Shown: positions 54,040 through 63,816 of the stretch, piece after piece
How positions within the stretch are numbered: the stretch's first letter is position 1
Layout: every line of letters begins with the position of its first letter
Assembly: GCA_963711725.1 (NCBI GenBank)
Contig: CAVQFO010000024.1
Location: 186,001-250,000 of the forward strand
Source: CAVQFO01 sp963711725
GTDB lineage: Bacteria; Pseudomonadota; Gammaproteobacteria; Nitrococcales; Aquisalimonadaceae
Reading direction: 5' to 3'
Length of the DNA: 64,000 nucleotides
Program-made: the position numbers and the translations under genes
Notes under the pieces: model-generated
Seen by the model: only the letters and a program-made list of their open reading frames with translations
The model's database searches: none
Told to the model about the DNA's origin: nothing

Positions 54040-54321
54040 TCAGCGAATCAGAAACCCCGAGGGCGCATCCGCTCCTTGCTCGCAGCGGGATTCGACATCA
54101 TCGACCTTGGCTGCCGGCGGCCCGCTCCATAGCCATTCCTCAAGGCTGCGAAGCGCCTCTTGGTCTCCACACGCCAGCACCTCCACACGGCCGTCCGAGA
54201 GGTTGCGTGCATAGCCGTCCAGACCGAGGCGGGCAGCTTGATGCCGCGCGCTGGCCCGGAAAGAAACACCCTGAACAAGGCCGGAAACGAAGTACCGCAC
54301 GCAAGCCGCCATCGCCCTCAT
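54040..54321 (-). CDS. acyP: Acylphosphatase
   Basis: A 93-residue enzyme that hydrolyses acyl phosphates. Catalytic Arg22 lies in GLVQGVSFR and Asn40 in GYARNLSDG, with the usual compact length. It starts inside the yihY stop (ATGA overlap). The 246-bp gap after it, toward the cytochrome genes, holds nothing I can name. Confidence 0.93.
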   Translation of the reverse strand: MRAMAACVRYFVSGLVQGVSFRASARHQAARLGLDGYARNLSDGRVEVLACGDQEALRSLEEWLWSGPPAAKVDDVESRCEQGADAPSGFLIR

Positions 54322-55591
54322 TCCTCCGTTTCGTCACTCTGGAAGATATCCCGTAGCGGCACGGCCAGAATTGACTCCACACTTCGCCCGGCCTCGCTGA
54401 GCACGGGGGCAAGCGCCCGGTTCCAGTCATCGCGATCCTCCAGCCGCGCGGGCATGGGAGCCAACACGAACGTATGCGCCCGATAGACATCCAGCAAGGT
54501 CAGCCTCGAGGGATCCCGAGCCAGCATCCAGCCGCCCCGGTCTGTTCTCCGGATAATCCGCGCCTTTTGCAGCACATGCAGCACCTCCCCCACGGCCGGC
54601 CCGCCCGCCGCCGGTTCGCGGTGATTGATCTCATGCTCCCCCAGAGCCCGGCCCAGCCGTTGCGCCCGGTACAGATCGCACAGGATGCGGACCGCCAGTA
54701 TGAAACGTGTCCGTATGCCCCCCAGCGAACCCTGGCGCCGTTCCCGGTAGCTTTCCAGCGCCTGGGTGAATTCCGCGCCCAGCAGCACCACGACCCAGGA
54801 CAGATAGATCCACGCCAGGAAGATGGGCAACGCCGCCAAGGCGCCGTAAATCACCTGATAAGCCCCAAAATTCGCGATGAAAAGGGCAAACCCCCACTTG
54901 GCGAACTCGAACAGCAGCGCGGCGAAGGTGGCGCCGATCAGCGCCTGGCGGACCGGAACCCGCCGGTTGGGAACCGCCGAATACAGAAAGGTAAAGCCCG
55001 CGGTCATGGACAGAAACGGCGTGACGTTGAGGACGACTTCCTTGATCCGCGACACGGTCTGGCCGTTGTCCGGGCTCGCCAGGGAAAAGAGATAGGACGA
55101 CGCCGCGAAGCTCACCGCCACGAATATCGGCCCCAGGGTGATCACCGTCCAGTACACCAGAACGCTCTGGATCGGGCGCCGCCGGTCGTGTACGCGCCAG
55201 ATCTGGTTCAATGTGCGATCGATGGCGGCCATCATCAGCACGGCCGACAGGACCAGCCCGATAGTGCCCAGAATGGTCAGACCGGTGGTCTGATGGGCGA
55301 AATGCTGAAGACTCTGGCGCACCTCCGCCCCCGAGGCCGGCACCAGGTTCGTGAACACGAAGTCCTGGATGCGGTCGATCATGTGATCGAACACCGGAAA
55401 AGCGCCAGAACCGAAATGCTCACGGCGAACACCGGCACCAGGGAAAGCAACGTCGTGTAGGAAAGCGTGGCGGCGCTGTTCAGGCAATTGTCGGAGACAA
55501 ATCTCTCGCCGATATAGAAGACGAAATCCTTGAACTCCCGGGCCGCAACACGGCTCCATTCCAGTAGTTTGGCGGTATCGATTGCGTTCAT
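54318..55591 (-). pseudogene. yihY: YihY/BrkB-family inner membrane protein, frameshifted as read
   Basis: The start (MNAIDTAKLLEWSRVAARE, ATG at 55591) and NSAATLSYTTLLSLVPVFAV are in one frame; near 55395-55405 it shifts, and FPVFDHMIDRIQDFVFTNLVPASG and the remaining membrane core (ILGTIGLVLSAVLMMAAID, VYWTVITLGPI) continue in another frame to 54318. One missing base (restoring ...SVLAAFPVFD) gives a normal protein of about 424 residues. Function of the family is not settled; it is not RNase BN. Confidence 0.82.
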
Positions 55592-55631
55592 GCCTCTCCC
55601 GCTCGGGCCGTCCCTTGGCAAGGCGGCGCGG

Positions 55632-55922
55632 TCAGCGGCCGTGCACACGCGCCTCTTCGGCGAGCCGCTTGGCGGCCCGAGCCGACTGGCGTGCCCCGTC
55701 ATAATCGCCGTCCGCCAACTCCCGCTCCGCCCGGTCGAGCAGTGTCTGCGCCCGCGCCAGAGTGGGTTGGGAACCGTGATCGCCCACTTCGCGGCGCGCC
55801 GCCTGGACGGCCTGCCGCGCATCGCTCATTTCCTGGACGGGAGGCGTCGAAGCGCAGCCTGCCAACAGCGATGCCAGCACAGCAACCACAAGCAAACGCC
55901 CACCGAAAATCCGTCTTGCCAC
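55632..55922 (-). CDS. DUF4398-type lipoprotein
   Basis: A 96-residue outer-membrane-type lipoprotein: hydrophobic signal with lipobox LLAGC (Cys near residue 22), then a helical Ala/Arg/Glu-rich region (SDARQAVQAARREVG, RAERELADGDYDGARQSA) typical of DUF4398. The GTG at 55922 is selected by a strong GGAGGAGG site; longer frames are unlikely. Divergent from arsC. Confidence 0.8.
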   Translation of the reverse strand: MARRIFGGRLLVVAVLASLLAGCASTPPVQEMSDARQAVQAARREVGDHGSQPTLARAQTLLDRAERELADGDYDGARQSARAAKRLAEEARVHGR

Positions 55923-56095
55923 CGTAACCACCTCCTCCCGATCCGTTATCGTTATATGGATTGCTATTGTCGGCCTGGGTCTCCCCGGGGCCCGGATCTC
56001 AGAGTCGAATCTTGAAACAGCCGCCAATCCACGCGATGGCGGGCCCGAAAGACACTGATACGATACAATGCCCTCCCCAAAAGAGGATACGAACG

Positions 56096-56455
56096 ATGAC
56101 TGTAACTATCTACCACAATCCCCGCTGCTCCAAGTCCCGGCAAACCCTGGACCTGCTCCGGGAAAACGGGGTTGACCCGGTGGTGGTGGAATACCTCAAG
56201 ACCCCGCCGACCCGCGACGAGCTCAAGGCGATCGCCACCAAGCTGGGCGTGAAGGCGGCGGATCTGCTGCGGCGGAAGGAATCCGAGTTCGCCGAAGCGG
56301 GCCTGGATCAGGGCACCGTTACGGAAGACCGGGCCCTGGAGGCCATGGCGCGCTATCCCAAGCTGATCGAACGCCCCATCGTGGTCTCCGGCAACGACGC
56401 CGCCATTGGCCGGCCGCCGGAAAACGTGCTGGCGCTGCTGCGCCGCGAGAACTGA
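56096..56455 (+). CDS. arsC: ArsC-family arsenate reductase (glutaredoxin-type)
   Basis: A 119-residue thioredoxin-fold protein. Catalytic Cys11 in NPRCSKSRQTL and the IERPIVVSG segment identify the ArsC/YfgD family. No ars operon is nearby: the neighbour wrbA starts 7 bp later, a common pairing in gammaproteobacteria, so the protein is probably a housekeeping YfgD-like member rather than a resistance gene. Confidence 0.88.
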   Translation: MTVTIYHNPRCSKSRQTLDLLRENGVDPVVVEYLKTPPTRDELKAIATKLGVKAADLLRRKESEFAEAGLDQGTVTEDRALEAMARYPKLIERPIVVSGNDAAIGRPPENVLALLRREN

Positions 56456-56462
56456 GGTCGGC

Positions 56463-57068
56463 GTGGCAGAAGTCCTGGTCCTTTATTACAGCCGCCACGG
56501 CGCCACCGCCGAAATGGCCGACCTGGTGGCGCGGGGCGTCGAGGAAATCGAGAACGCCCAGGCGGTGCTGCGCACCGTTCCCCCTGTGTCGCCCACCTGT
56601 GAGGCAACCCAACCCGACGTCCCGGAGGCAGGACCGCCCTATGCCGGGATCGACGACTTACGCCGCTGCGATGCGCTGATTCTCGGCAGCCCCACGCGCT
56701 TCGGCAACATGGCCTCCGCGCTCAAGCATTTCCTCGACGGTACGGCTTCCTTGTGGTTGTCCGGCGGCCTCGCCGGCAAACCGGCGGCGGTTTTCACCTC
56801 CACCGGCAGCATGCACGGCGGCCAGGAAACCACGCTGTTATCGATGATGCTGCCGCTGCTCCACCACGGCATGATGTTGGTGGGCCTGCCCTACACGGAG
56901 CCCGACCTCATGCAAACCCGCAGCGGCGGCACACCCTACGGAGCAAGCCACGTGGCCGGCTCCGACAACGATCGGGCCGTCAGCGCGGAAGAGCGTGCCC
57001 TGTGCCTGAGCCTGGGCCGGCGCGTCGCACAGACAGCCGTGTGGATGAAAAAGGGACGTGAATCATGA
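56463..57068 (+). CDS. wrbA: NAD(P)H:quinone oxidoreductase WrbA
   Basis: A 201-residue flavodoxin-like FMN protein that reduces quinones by two electrons. LVLYYSRHGATAEMADLV is the FMN phosphate loop; ALILGSPTRFGNMAS and FTSTGSMHGGQE follow. The GTG at 56463 is the only start that gives the family N-terminus. It overlaps the DUF2069 gene by 4 bp. Confidence 0.92.
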   Translation: MAEVLVLYYSRHGATAEMADLVARGVEEIENAQAVLRTVPPVSPTCEATQPDVPEAGPPYAGIDDLRRCDALILGSPTRFGNMASALKHFLDGTASLWLSGGLAGKPAAVFTSTGSMHGGQETTLLSMMLPLLHHGMMLVGLPYTEPDLMQTRSGGTPYGASHVAGSDNDRAVSAEERALCLSLGRRVAQTAVWMKKGRES

Positions 57069-57478
57069 CGGCATACGCACGCGCGGCCCGCGCCGCTACG
57101 CTGGTCGGTTACCTGGGACTGATCGCGTTGTTGCTGGCGTGGCTGACTTGGTTGGCCCCCCCTCCACCGTCGGTTATCAGCCTGACCATCGTGCTGCTGG
57201 TCGGTCCGCTGCTGTTTCCGTTGCACGGACTGCTCAAAGGCAGGCGTTATACCCACGCCTGGTCCAGCCTGCTGAGCCTGTTGTACTTCGTTCACGGCGT
57301 GGCGAACGTGCCGGGCGGCGGCCCGGAGACCCTTCTGGGATCGGCCGAAATCGTACTCAGCCTGCTGTTTTTCGCGGGTGCGGTGTCCTACGTGCGGCTG
57401 ACCCGAGGGGAACCCTCGGAGCAACCGGGTCAAAGGCCGGTGACGGCCTTGACGAAAGGGATGGTCAGGCGGCGTTGA
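57065..57478 (+). CDS. DUF2069 membrane protein
   Basis: A 137-residue protein with about four hydrophobic spans and the FPLHGLLKGRRYTHAW motif of DUF2069. It is regularly found after wrbA. Function unknown. Its last 49 bp overlap the hda gene in tail-to-tail orientation. Confidence 0.85.
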   Translation: MTAYARAARAATLVGYLGLIALLLAWLTWLAPPPPSVISLTIVLLVGPLLFPLHGLLKGRRYTHAWSSLLSLLYFVHGVANVPGGGPETLLGSAEIVLSLLFFAGAVSYVRLTRGEPSEQPGQRPVTALTKGMVRRR

Positions 57479-58143
57479 GCCGCCAGCGCCTCGCGGTCGA
57501 GATGATCCAATAGCTCAAACAGATAGGCGGTCTCGCGGGGGCACCGCGCCAGGAGATAGCGCCCGACCTCGTCGCCCAACTCCAAGCCCCGAAACGCGGC
57601 GCGCCGGCGCAGCGCCCGCAACCGATGATCGTCATCCATGGGCTCCAGCCGGAGAACCAGCCCCCAGGCCAGGCGGGAGGTCAGGTCCGGCAGGGCCAGG
57701 CCGGCGCGATCGGGGCGGTGCGACGCCGTAACCAGCAGCCGCCCTCCGGCGTCGCTCATCCGGTTGTACAGGTGAAACAAGGCCTCTTCCCACGCCGCCT
57801 GGCCCGCCACCGCATCCATATCGTCCACAACCACCAGATCCAGCGATTCGAGCCCTTGCAGGGCCTCTGGGCCGAACTGCTCGGCCTCGAGCAAAGGCAG
57901 GTAGAAGCTGGTCTGCCCGGCATGGGCAGCATCTCGGCAGGCGGCCTGGGCCAGGTGACTCTTACCGCTTCCGTCGGGTCCAAAGAGATAGGTGCAGAAT
58001 TCGCGGCTGCCGCTCAGCGCCCGCACCGCGGCCACCGCCGGCTCGTTGACGGGCATGACCTCGAAATTCTCGAGGCTGGCCGCATCGTTCCAGCGAATCG
58101 ACAAGGGCAATTGGCGCGGCGACATCTCGTGCGGATCGATCAT
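57430..58143 (-). CDS. hda: DnaA regulatory inactivator Hda
   Basis: A 237-residue AAA ATPase relative of DnaA that, with the beta clamp, triggers hydrolysis of DnaA-ATP after initiation. The N-terminal clamp-binding QLPLSI motif follows MSPRQ; Walker A FGPDGSGKSHLAQ and Walker B LVVVDDMDAV are intact, with no DNA-binding domain IV. The ATG at 58143 gives the usual length. Confidence 0.92.
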   Translation of the reverse strand: MIDPHEMSPRQLPLSIRWNDAASLENFEVMPVNEPAVAAVRALSGSREFCTYLFGPDGSGKSHLAQAACRDAAHAGQTSFYLPLLEAEQFGPEALQGLESLDLVVVDDMDAVAGQAAWEEALFHLYNRMSDAGGRLLVTASHRPDRAGLALPDLTSRLAWGLVLRLEPMDDDHRLRALRRRAAFRGLELGDEVGRYLLARCPRETAYLFELLDHLDREALAAQRRLTIPFVKAVTGL

Positions 58144-58318
58144 GTCGCTATCCTTCCCGGGCCGGCGCTCCGCGTCAATACGATTCCTTGAAAAGCCGGC
58201 GATGGAGACCAACAGGTGACACGGCGGCCCCAAACTGGATAATGGGCCCTCTCGCTCTCGGGCCGCTTCCCCGGCTCGTTCCGAACCAATCGCAGCACAC
58301 TGCTTCAGGGAGGTGTTC

Positions 58319-59350
58319 GTGCCGAAATCAAGGCTTCTGCTGACCTGCGCCCTTATCGCGGCCACCGCGGCCCCGGCCCTGGCCGATACCGTCACCACGA
58401 AGAACAATGACCGCCTGAGCGGAACCATCGTGGAGTTGGCCGACGGCCAATTGAAGCTACAACCCGGCTACGGTGGCGACAAGATCACCATCCCCATGGA
58501 CCAGGTAACCGGCATCACTTCCGACAAGCCCTTGCGGGTCACGCTGGAAGACGGCACGCAAATCGTGGGCACCGCCGTGGCCGCGCCCGGCGGAACGATG
58601 GCCCTGGAAGCCAAGGATCTGGGCAAGACCGTTTCCGTGCAAATCGACAAGATCACCGAAGTTCGCCAGGGCGACGCGCCGCCGAAAAAGGCCTTGCGCA
58701 CGGAAGGCCGCATCAACATCGGCCTGACCAGGAACCGCGGAAATACCGAGAACCGGAACTATCACGGCGACGGCGAGTTCACGGCCCGCACCAAGAAGAA
58801 CCGTTTCCGCCTGGGCGGTGAATTCAACAAGGTGCAAGAAGACGGCAGCGTCTCCGAAGACAACGAAACGGCCTACACCCGCTACGACCATTTCATCTCG
58901 AAACGCTGGTACATGAACAGCAACATGCGCCTGCACCGGGACCGCATGAAGGATCTGAGCCTGAGGACCACGGCCGGTATCGGCATGGGCTACCAGTTTC
59001 TGGACAGCGACACCGCGAAACTCTCGACCGAAGCCGGCATCAACTATATCCACGAGGACTACAAGGGCGCGCCGGATACGAGCGAGCCGGCCGGCCGCTG
59101 GGCGATCAACTACCAACAGGACATCCCCTACACCAAGCTCGTCCTGTTCCATGATCAGGAAGGGCTTTGGAGCCTGGAGAATTCCCACAACTACATCATC
59201 ACTACCAAAACCGGGATCCGGATACCCCTGGCGGGCAATCTCAACGCCACGGCGGAATTCGACTACGACTACGACAACGACCCCATTCCCGGCAACAAGA
59301 AAGAGGACTTCGCCTATATCTTCAGCCTGGGTTACGGCTGGAAAAGTTGA
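58319..59350 (+). CDS. DUF481 outer-membrane beta-barrel protein
   Basis: A 343-residue exported protein: signal peptide (cut near PALA), a beta-rich region with two short repeated NDRLSGTIVEL / LEDGTQIVGTAV motifs, then a C-terminal DUF481 barrel ending in the outer-membrane-type aromatic pattern FSLGYGWKS. The GTG at 58319 has GGAGG at ideal spacing; a GTG at 58313 overlaps that site. Its 3' end overlaps the convergent phosphatidyltransferase gene by 29 bp. It sits apart from its usual neighbours. Confidence 0.82.
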   Translation: MPKSRLLLTCALIAATAAPALADTVTTKNNDRLSGTIVELADGQLKLQPGYGGDKITIPMDQVTGITSDKPLRVTLEDGTQIVGTAVAAPGGTMALEAKDLGKTVSVQIDKITEVRQGDAPPKKALRTEGRINIGLTRNRGNTENRNYHGDGEFTARTKKNRFRLGGEFNKVQEDGSVSEDNETAYTRYDHFISKRWYMNSNMRLHRDRMKDLSLRTTAGIGMGYQFLDSDTAKLSTEAGINYIHEDYKGAPDTSEPAGRWAINYQQDIPYTKLVLFHDQEGLWSLENSHNYIITTKTGIRIPLAGNLNATAEFDYDYDNDPIPGNKKEDFAYIFSLGYGWKS

Positions 59351-59888
59351 GGCACGCCCGCCGGCCCCAGCTCCATAGATAGCCGGCGCCGCTGAGCACG
59401 GTGGTGGCCAAGGCGGCCCAGACCAACCAAGCCAACTTCGACTCCGGGAACGGCCACCCGGCCCGGACCAGCAGGGCCGCCAACACCACCGCAATCTGGC
59501 AGAGGGTGTTGAATTTGCTCAGCAGGCTGGGCCGGGCCTCGAAGGGGCCCACGAGCCAGTGGTAGGCCCCTGCGCCCACGGCGATGATTGCGTCCCGCGC
59601 CACCACCGCCAGCAGCAACCACCAGGGCAATACCCCGCCCAGCACCAGCATGCCCAGACACACGAGAATCAGAAGCTTGTCGGCAAGAGGGTCGAGAAAT
59701 CCGCCCAGACGGGTCTGCCACCCGAAACGACGCGCCAGGAAGCCGTCCACCGCGTCGGAGGCGCCGGCAACGAAGAACAGCGCAAGGGCCGCGTCGAAAT
59801 ATTGGTGCAGGATCAGCCAGCCCGCCGGCGGCACCAACGCGAGCCGGATCAGGGAAATCAGGTTCGGCAGCGATCTAAGTGAAACCAC
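59322..59888 (-). CDS. CDP-alcohol phosphatidyltransferase family protein (PgsA-like)
   Basis: A 188-residue membrane enzyme with the full motif SDAVDGFLARRFGWQTRLGG followed by FLDPLADK. Several hydrophobic spans. It likely makes phosphatidylglycerol-phosphate or a related lipid, but is a second family member beside pssA, so the exact product is uncertain. Located near DUF2066 and hda, where such a gene is often seen. Confidence 0.85.
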   Translation of the reverse strand: MVSLRSLPNLISLIRLALVPPAGWLILHQYFDAALALFFVAGASDAVDGFLARRFGWQTRLGGFLDPLADKLLILVCLGMLVLGGVLPWWLLLAVVARDAIIAVGAGAYHWLVGPFEARPSLLSKFNTLCQIAVVLAALLVRAGWPFPESKLAWLVWAALATTVLSGAGYLWSWGRRACLNFSSRNPG

Positions 59889-59946
59889 CGTGTTTGCCCG
59901 CGTTGTTGTTCACGGCGAGACCTCCAGGCCCGGCCGGCGGCTCCGC

Positions 59947-61026
59947 TTACCGCTGTAGGCGGTAGACGTACACCGGTTCGCCCTTGTCGTTGGTCGTGGG
60001 CTGGGGGCCCGGCGCCCGCACCAGGCGATTGCCGGCGTCGATGATCTGCAGCACCCGGTCCGGCGAGCTCACCAACGACAGACGCTCCACCACCTGATCG
60101 CCTTGCACGCGGGTGGGCAGCGCGCTGCCCACTCCCCCCACGCCGGAGAAATAATTCTCCACCGCCGCGTAGTCGGCCAGCGTATTCACGCCGATCACCC
60201 GCAAAGTGAGCTCTGCCCCGGTATCGTGGCCGGGCATGACGGCCAGATGCGTGCCCAGCACATCGGCCGCACCTTCGATGCCGGCCGCCAATACATCGTT
60301 CAATTGATCGGCCTGAACGGGCCAGGTGCGGTCGTTACCCTGCCAATAGAAGCTCCAGCGGGCGTGCCACTGACCGCCCTGCTGGTAGGCCTGCCCCGCC
60401 AGCACCGCGTCGCTGCCGTAGCGCTTGGAGGCCCGAACCACGGGCTCCCTGAATCCACCCCAAACGTCGGAGATTTCGACGTTGCGACGATCCTCTATAT
60501 CCAGCAACGGGAAAAGCAGCGGGACGGCCCGCCGCTGGGCGGCGGCCCGCAGCGCCGCGGCCGCTTCCGGCGCCTGGTCGCCGTTCACCAGATCGCGTTC
60601 GCCGTTTCGCTCCAGGGCCAGCCACACCACCACCCGGGGGCGATCCTCGTCCCAGTACGGCAGGCCTTGCTTTTCCATGGCGCGACGCAGGGCTCCGCTA
60701 TCGAACTTCACCCAGAGGCTTTGCCCCCCCTGGGCTTCGCTGTTGTCCACATAACGGAACTGCTGCACGTACTGATCGGCGTTGCCGATGATGCTTTCGG
60801 CCGCGGGCAGCTTGGCGGTATCGCCCTGGCCGCTGGCGCGCACCAGCACCTCCTTCATGGCCTCCTGAACGGCGGCCGACCGAGCCTGTTGGTCCTGCCC
60901 CGTCACCGGCACCTGCACCTGGAAAAGGTCCTTCACCTGAACCGCCCCGGCGCCGAACGCGGTCGCCAGCAAGACCAACGCCAGCAGCAGGGCCAGGGGG
61001 TCGGTAAGACGCCTGGGAGCATTCAT
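59947..61026 (-). CDS. DUF2066 exported protein
   Basis: A 359-residue protein with a signal peptide (about 1-28) and the DUF2066 start VKDLFQVQVPVTGQDQQAR, EVLVRASGQ and ALERNG segments. It contains no catalytic motif I recognise. Conserved beside purM, divergent across a 240-bp gap; function unknown. Start at 61026 (MNAPRRLTDPLALLL) gives the signal. Confidence 0.85.
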   Translation of the reverse strand: MNAPRRLTDPLALLLALVLLATAFGAGAVQVKDLFQVQVPVTGQDQQARSAAVQEAMKEVLVRASGQGDTAKLPAAESIIGNADQYVQQFRYVDNSEAQGGQSLWVKFDSGALRRAMEKQGLPYWDEDRPRVVVWLALERNGERDLVNGDQAPEAAAALRAAAQRRAVPLLFPLLDIEDRRNVEISDVWGGFREPVVRASKRYGSDAVLAGQAYQQGGQWHARWSFYWQGNDRTWPVQADQLNDVLAAGIEGAADVLGTHLAVMPGHDTGAELTLRVIGVNTLADYAAVENYFSGVGGVGSALPTRVQGDQVVERLSLVSSPDRVLQIIDAGNRLVRAPGPQPTTNDKGEPVYVYRLQR

Positions 61027-61266
61027 CGGGTTCGCAAGCCTCCTCGGTCTTGGCGCGGACAAATCGGGAAACGGATCTTCTCACAACCGAAGACCTGTAA
61101 AATAGCACGAGCGGCCGCCCGATCCGTAGCCGGCTGTTTCGGCGCGGGCCCGATTGCCGCACCTGCCCGAGCGTCTCCTTAACTTAAGACACCGCCTCGG
61201 CTACCATTACGCCTCACCGACCCGGGCGTGAGCCCGGGCGCTCCGATCAGCGCAGAGGTACCCACA

Positions 61267-62329
61267 TTGTCCGAACAGACCCCGCCCGCCAAATCCGGCC
61301 TGACCTACCGGGATGCCGGTGTCGACATCGATGCCGGCGCCGCCCTCGTGGAACGCATCAAGCCGGCCGTCGCCCGCACCCACCGCGCGGAGGTTCTTGG
61401 CGGCCTCGGCGGTTTCGGCGGCCTGTTTGAACTGCCGCTGGATCGCTACCGCAGACCCGTGCTCGTGTCCGGCACCGACGGCGTGGGCACCAAGCTCAAG
61501 CTCGCCATCGAGACCCAGCGCCACGACGGCATCGGCATCGATCTGGTCGCCATGTGCGCCAACGATGTGGTGGTTTGCGGCGCCGAGCCGTTGTTCTTCC
61601 TGGACTATTACGCCACGGGACATCTGGACGTGGACGTCGCGGCCTCGGTTATCGGCGGCATCGCCCGCGGCTGCGAGCTCGCCGGCGCCGCGCTGGTGGG
61701 TGGAGAAACGGCGGAAATGCCCGGCATGTACGGCACGGGCGAATACGATCTGGCCGGATTCTGCGTGGGCATCGTGGAAAAGGACCGCATCATCGACGGC
61801 AGCCAGGTAACGCCGGGAGACTGCCTGATCGGGCTGGCCTCCACCGGGCCCCATTCCAACGGCTACTCGCTGATCCGCAAAGTGCTGGCCGTGGCCGGCG
61901 CGCCATCTGGACATGCCCCTGGACCAAGGAACCCTGGCCGACGCCCTGCTGGCGCCCACCCGAATCTACTGCAAGGCGCTGAACCAACTATTCGCCGCGG
62001 TGTCCGTAAAAGCAGTCGCCCATATCACCGGCGGCGGCCTGCCGGAAAACCTTCCGCGCGTGCTGCCCGGCGGGACATCCGCCCGCATCGACCCCGCGAG
62101 CTGGGAATGGCCGGCGGTATTCAAGTGGCTCCAGGAGGCCGGCGAAGTCAGCACCGAGGAAATGTACCGAACCTTCAACTGCGGCGTGGGCATGGTGGTC
62201 TGCGTGGCGCGGGAGGACGTCGAGCAAGCCCTCGCCACGCTGCGCGGCGCCGGAGAAGACGCCTGGCTGCTGGGCGATATCGTCGAGACCGCCGGAGAAC
62301 CCGGCGTGGAATTCCAGGGGCGCGAATGA
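61267..62329 (+). pseudogene. purM: Phosphoribosylformylglycinamidine cyclo-ligase, frameshifted as read
   Basis: An AIR synthase of de novo purine synthesis. LTYRDAGVDIDAGAALVERI, GTDGVGTKLKLA, GGETAEMPGMY and STGPHSNGYSLIRK are in one frame; near 61896-61904 the frame shifts by one, and HLDMPLDQGTLADALLAPTR, HITGGGLPENLPRVLP and FNCGVGMVVCVA continue to 62329. One extra base explains it; the repaired length (about 353) is normal. The start is a TTG at 61267 with AGAGG upstream. An essential pathway gene broken here suggests a sequence error. Confidence 0.9.
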
Positions 62330-62998
62330 CCGGCATCCGCAAACTGCCCATGGTCGTGCTCATCTCGGGCAGCGGCACCAACCTGCAGGCGTTCATAGAC
62401 GCGGCGGCCAGCGGCGATTTACCGGTGGATATTCGCGCCGTGATCAGCAACCGCGCGGAAGCCTTCGGATTGGAGCGTGCTCAAGCGCGCCGGAATCCAC
62501 ACCGAGGTGCTTTCGCACCGGGATTTTGAATCCCGCGAGGCCTATGACGCCGCCCTCATGGCCCTGATCGACCGCTTCGAACCCGGGCTTGTGGTCTTGG
62601 CCGGTTTCATGCGCATACTCAGCAGCCCGTTCGTCTCCCATTACCAGGGACGATTGATCAACATCCACCCGTCCCTGCTGCCCGACTACCGCGGCCTGCA
62701 CACGCATCGGCGTGTTCTTGAGGAGGGCGGGCGCCATCACGGCTGCAGCGTCCATTTCGTCACGCCGGAGCTCGACGCCGGCCCGGTGATCGTCCAGGCG
62801 CGCGTGGCCGTGAATCCGGACGACACCGAGGAAACGCTGGCGGCCAGAGTCCAGGCCCAGGAGCACCGAATCTATCCATTGGCTGTCAAATGGATCGCCC
62901 AGGGACGAATCCGCCTGGAAGAGGACGCCGTCTATTTCGACGATCGCCCGCTGGATACCCCTCCGCGGGTGGACGCCGGGGAGGAAGTACCTGCTTGA
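62326..62998 (+). pseudogene. purN: Phosphoribosylglycinamide formyltransferase, frameshifted as read
   Basis: GAR transformylase: VVLISGSGTNLQAFIDAA and AVISNRAEAFGLERA are in one frame; near 62475-62485 the frame changes, then KRAGIHTEVLSHRDFESRE, LAGFMRILSSPFV, INIHPSLLPDYRGLHTH and GCSVHFVTPELDAGPVI continue. A one-base insertion or two-base loss in a GC repeat explains it; repaired length is about 223. It overlaps purM by ATGA. Confidence 0.9.
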
Positions 62999-63801
62999 TA
63001 CTGAAGTTCACCGCCCGCCGAACTCGCTTAGCGATTCGCCGAGCCCTCCTGCCGCGCGTTGTACTGGCGGCCCTGCTCCTGATCTGCGGCGCGGCCCAGG
63101 CGCTGCCTCGCGGCTTCAGTGCAAGCTATGACGTGCAAATGAAGGGATTCACCCTGGGCAAGGCGGACCTGGAACTGACCCGCGACGGCAAGGCCTATCG
63201 TTACAGCTCATTCACCCGCTCCACGGGCCTGTTTTCCTTCATCTACGACCTGCGCATCCACGAGTTCAGCGCGGGCCACATCACCGACGGCAACGTCAAG
63301 CCCGAGCTCTACGAATACCATCGCCGGGGCAAGAAGAGCCGCGACGGCCGACTGACCTTCGACTGGAAGGACAAACAGGTCACTAACGATATCCGGGGCA
63401 AGGTGTGGCAGATGGCGATCCCGCTGGACACCGTGGACCGCATGGCCAGTCAGCTCGCTCTGATGCAGGACCTGAGCGAGGGCAAGAAGAACCTGACCTA
63501 CAACATCGCCGACGGCGGCAAGCTGAAGCAGTTCAAGCTGCGGGAAGTGGGCCGCGAGGACATCGAAACGCCCGTGGGCCGGTTTGTCACGGTGAAAGTG
63601 GTCCGGGAAGCAGAGGACCATGAAAACCGCACCACCTTCTGGTGCGCGCCGGACCTTCAGTACCTGCCGGTCAAGGTGGAGCACTGGGACAAGGACGACG
63701 GCACCTTCCTCATGTCCCTGGTCAGCCTCGAGGGGATGGGCCGGCACCTGCAGGGAAATACCAACTCCACCTATCGGCTGCCCAAGGGAATGGGCGGCTG
63801 A
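62995..63801 (+). CDS. DUF3108 exported protein
   Basis: A 268-residue protein with a signal peptide (LLLICGAAQA) and a lipid-carrier-like beta domain (SASYDVQMKGFTLGKADLEL; RHLQGNTNSTYRLPK near the end) typical of DUF3108, often found after purN. I start it at a TTG at 62995 that overlaps the purN stop (TTGA), with GGGGAGG upstream; the longer frame overlaps purN. Function unknown. Confidence 0.85.
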   Translation: MILKFTARRTRLAIRRALLPRVVLAALLLICGAAQALPRGFSASYDVQMKGFTLGKADLELTRDGKAYRYSSFTRSTGLFSFIYDLRIHEFSAGHITDGNVKPELYEYHRRGKKSRDGRLTFDWKDKQVTNDIRGKVWQMAIPLDTVDRMASQLALMQDLSEGKKNLTYNIADGGKLKQFKLREVGREDIETPVGRFVTVKVVREAEDHENRTTFWCAPDLQYLPVKVEHWDKDDGTFLMSLVSLEGMGRHLQGNTNSTYRLPKGMGG

Positions 63802-63816
63802 GACGCCGCTCCCCGA

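Noticed and set aside
56096..56455. Arsenic resistance locus
   Set aside because: Only an ArsC-like gene is present; no arsR, arsB/acr3 or other ars gene is nearby, so it is better seen as a YfgD-like housekeeping gene.
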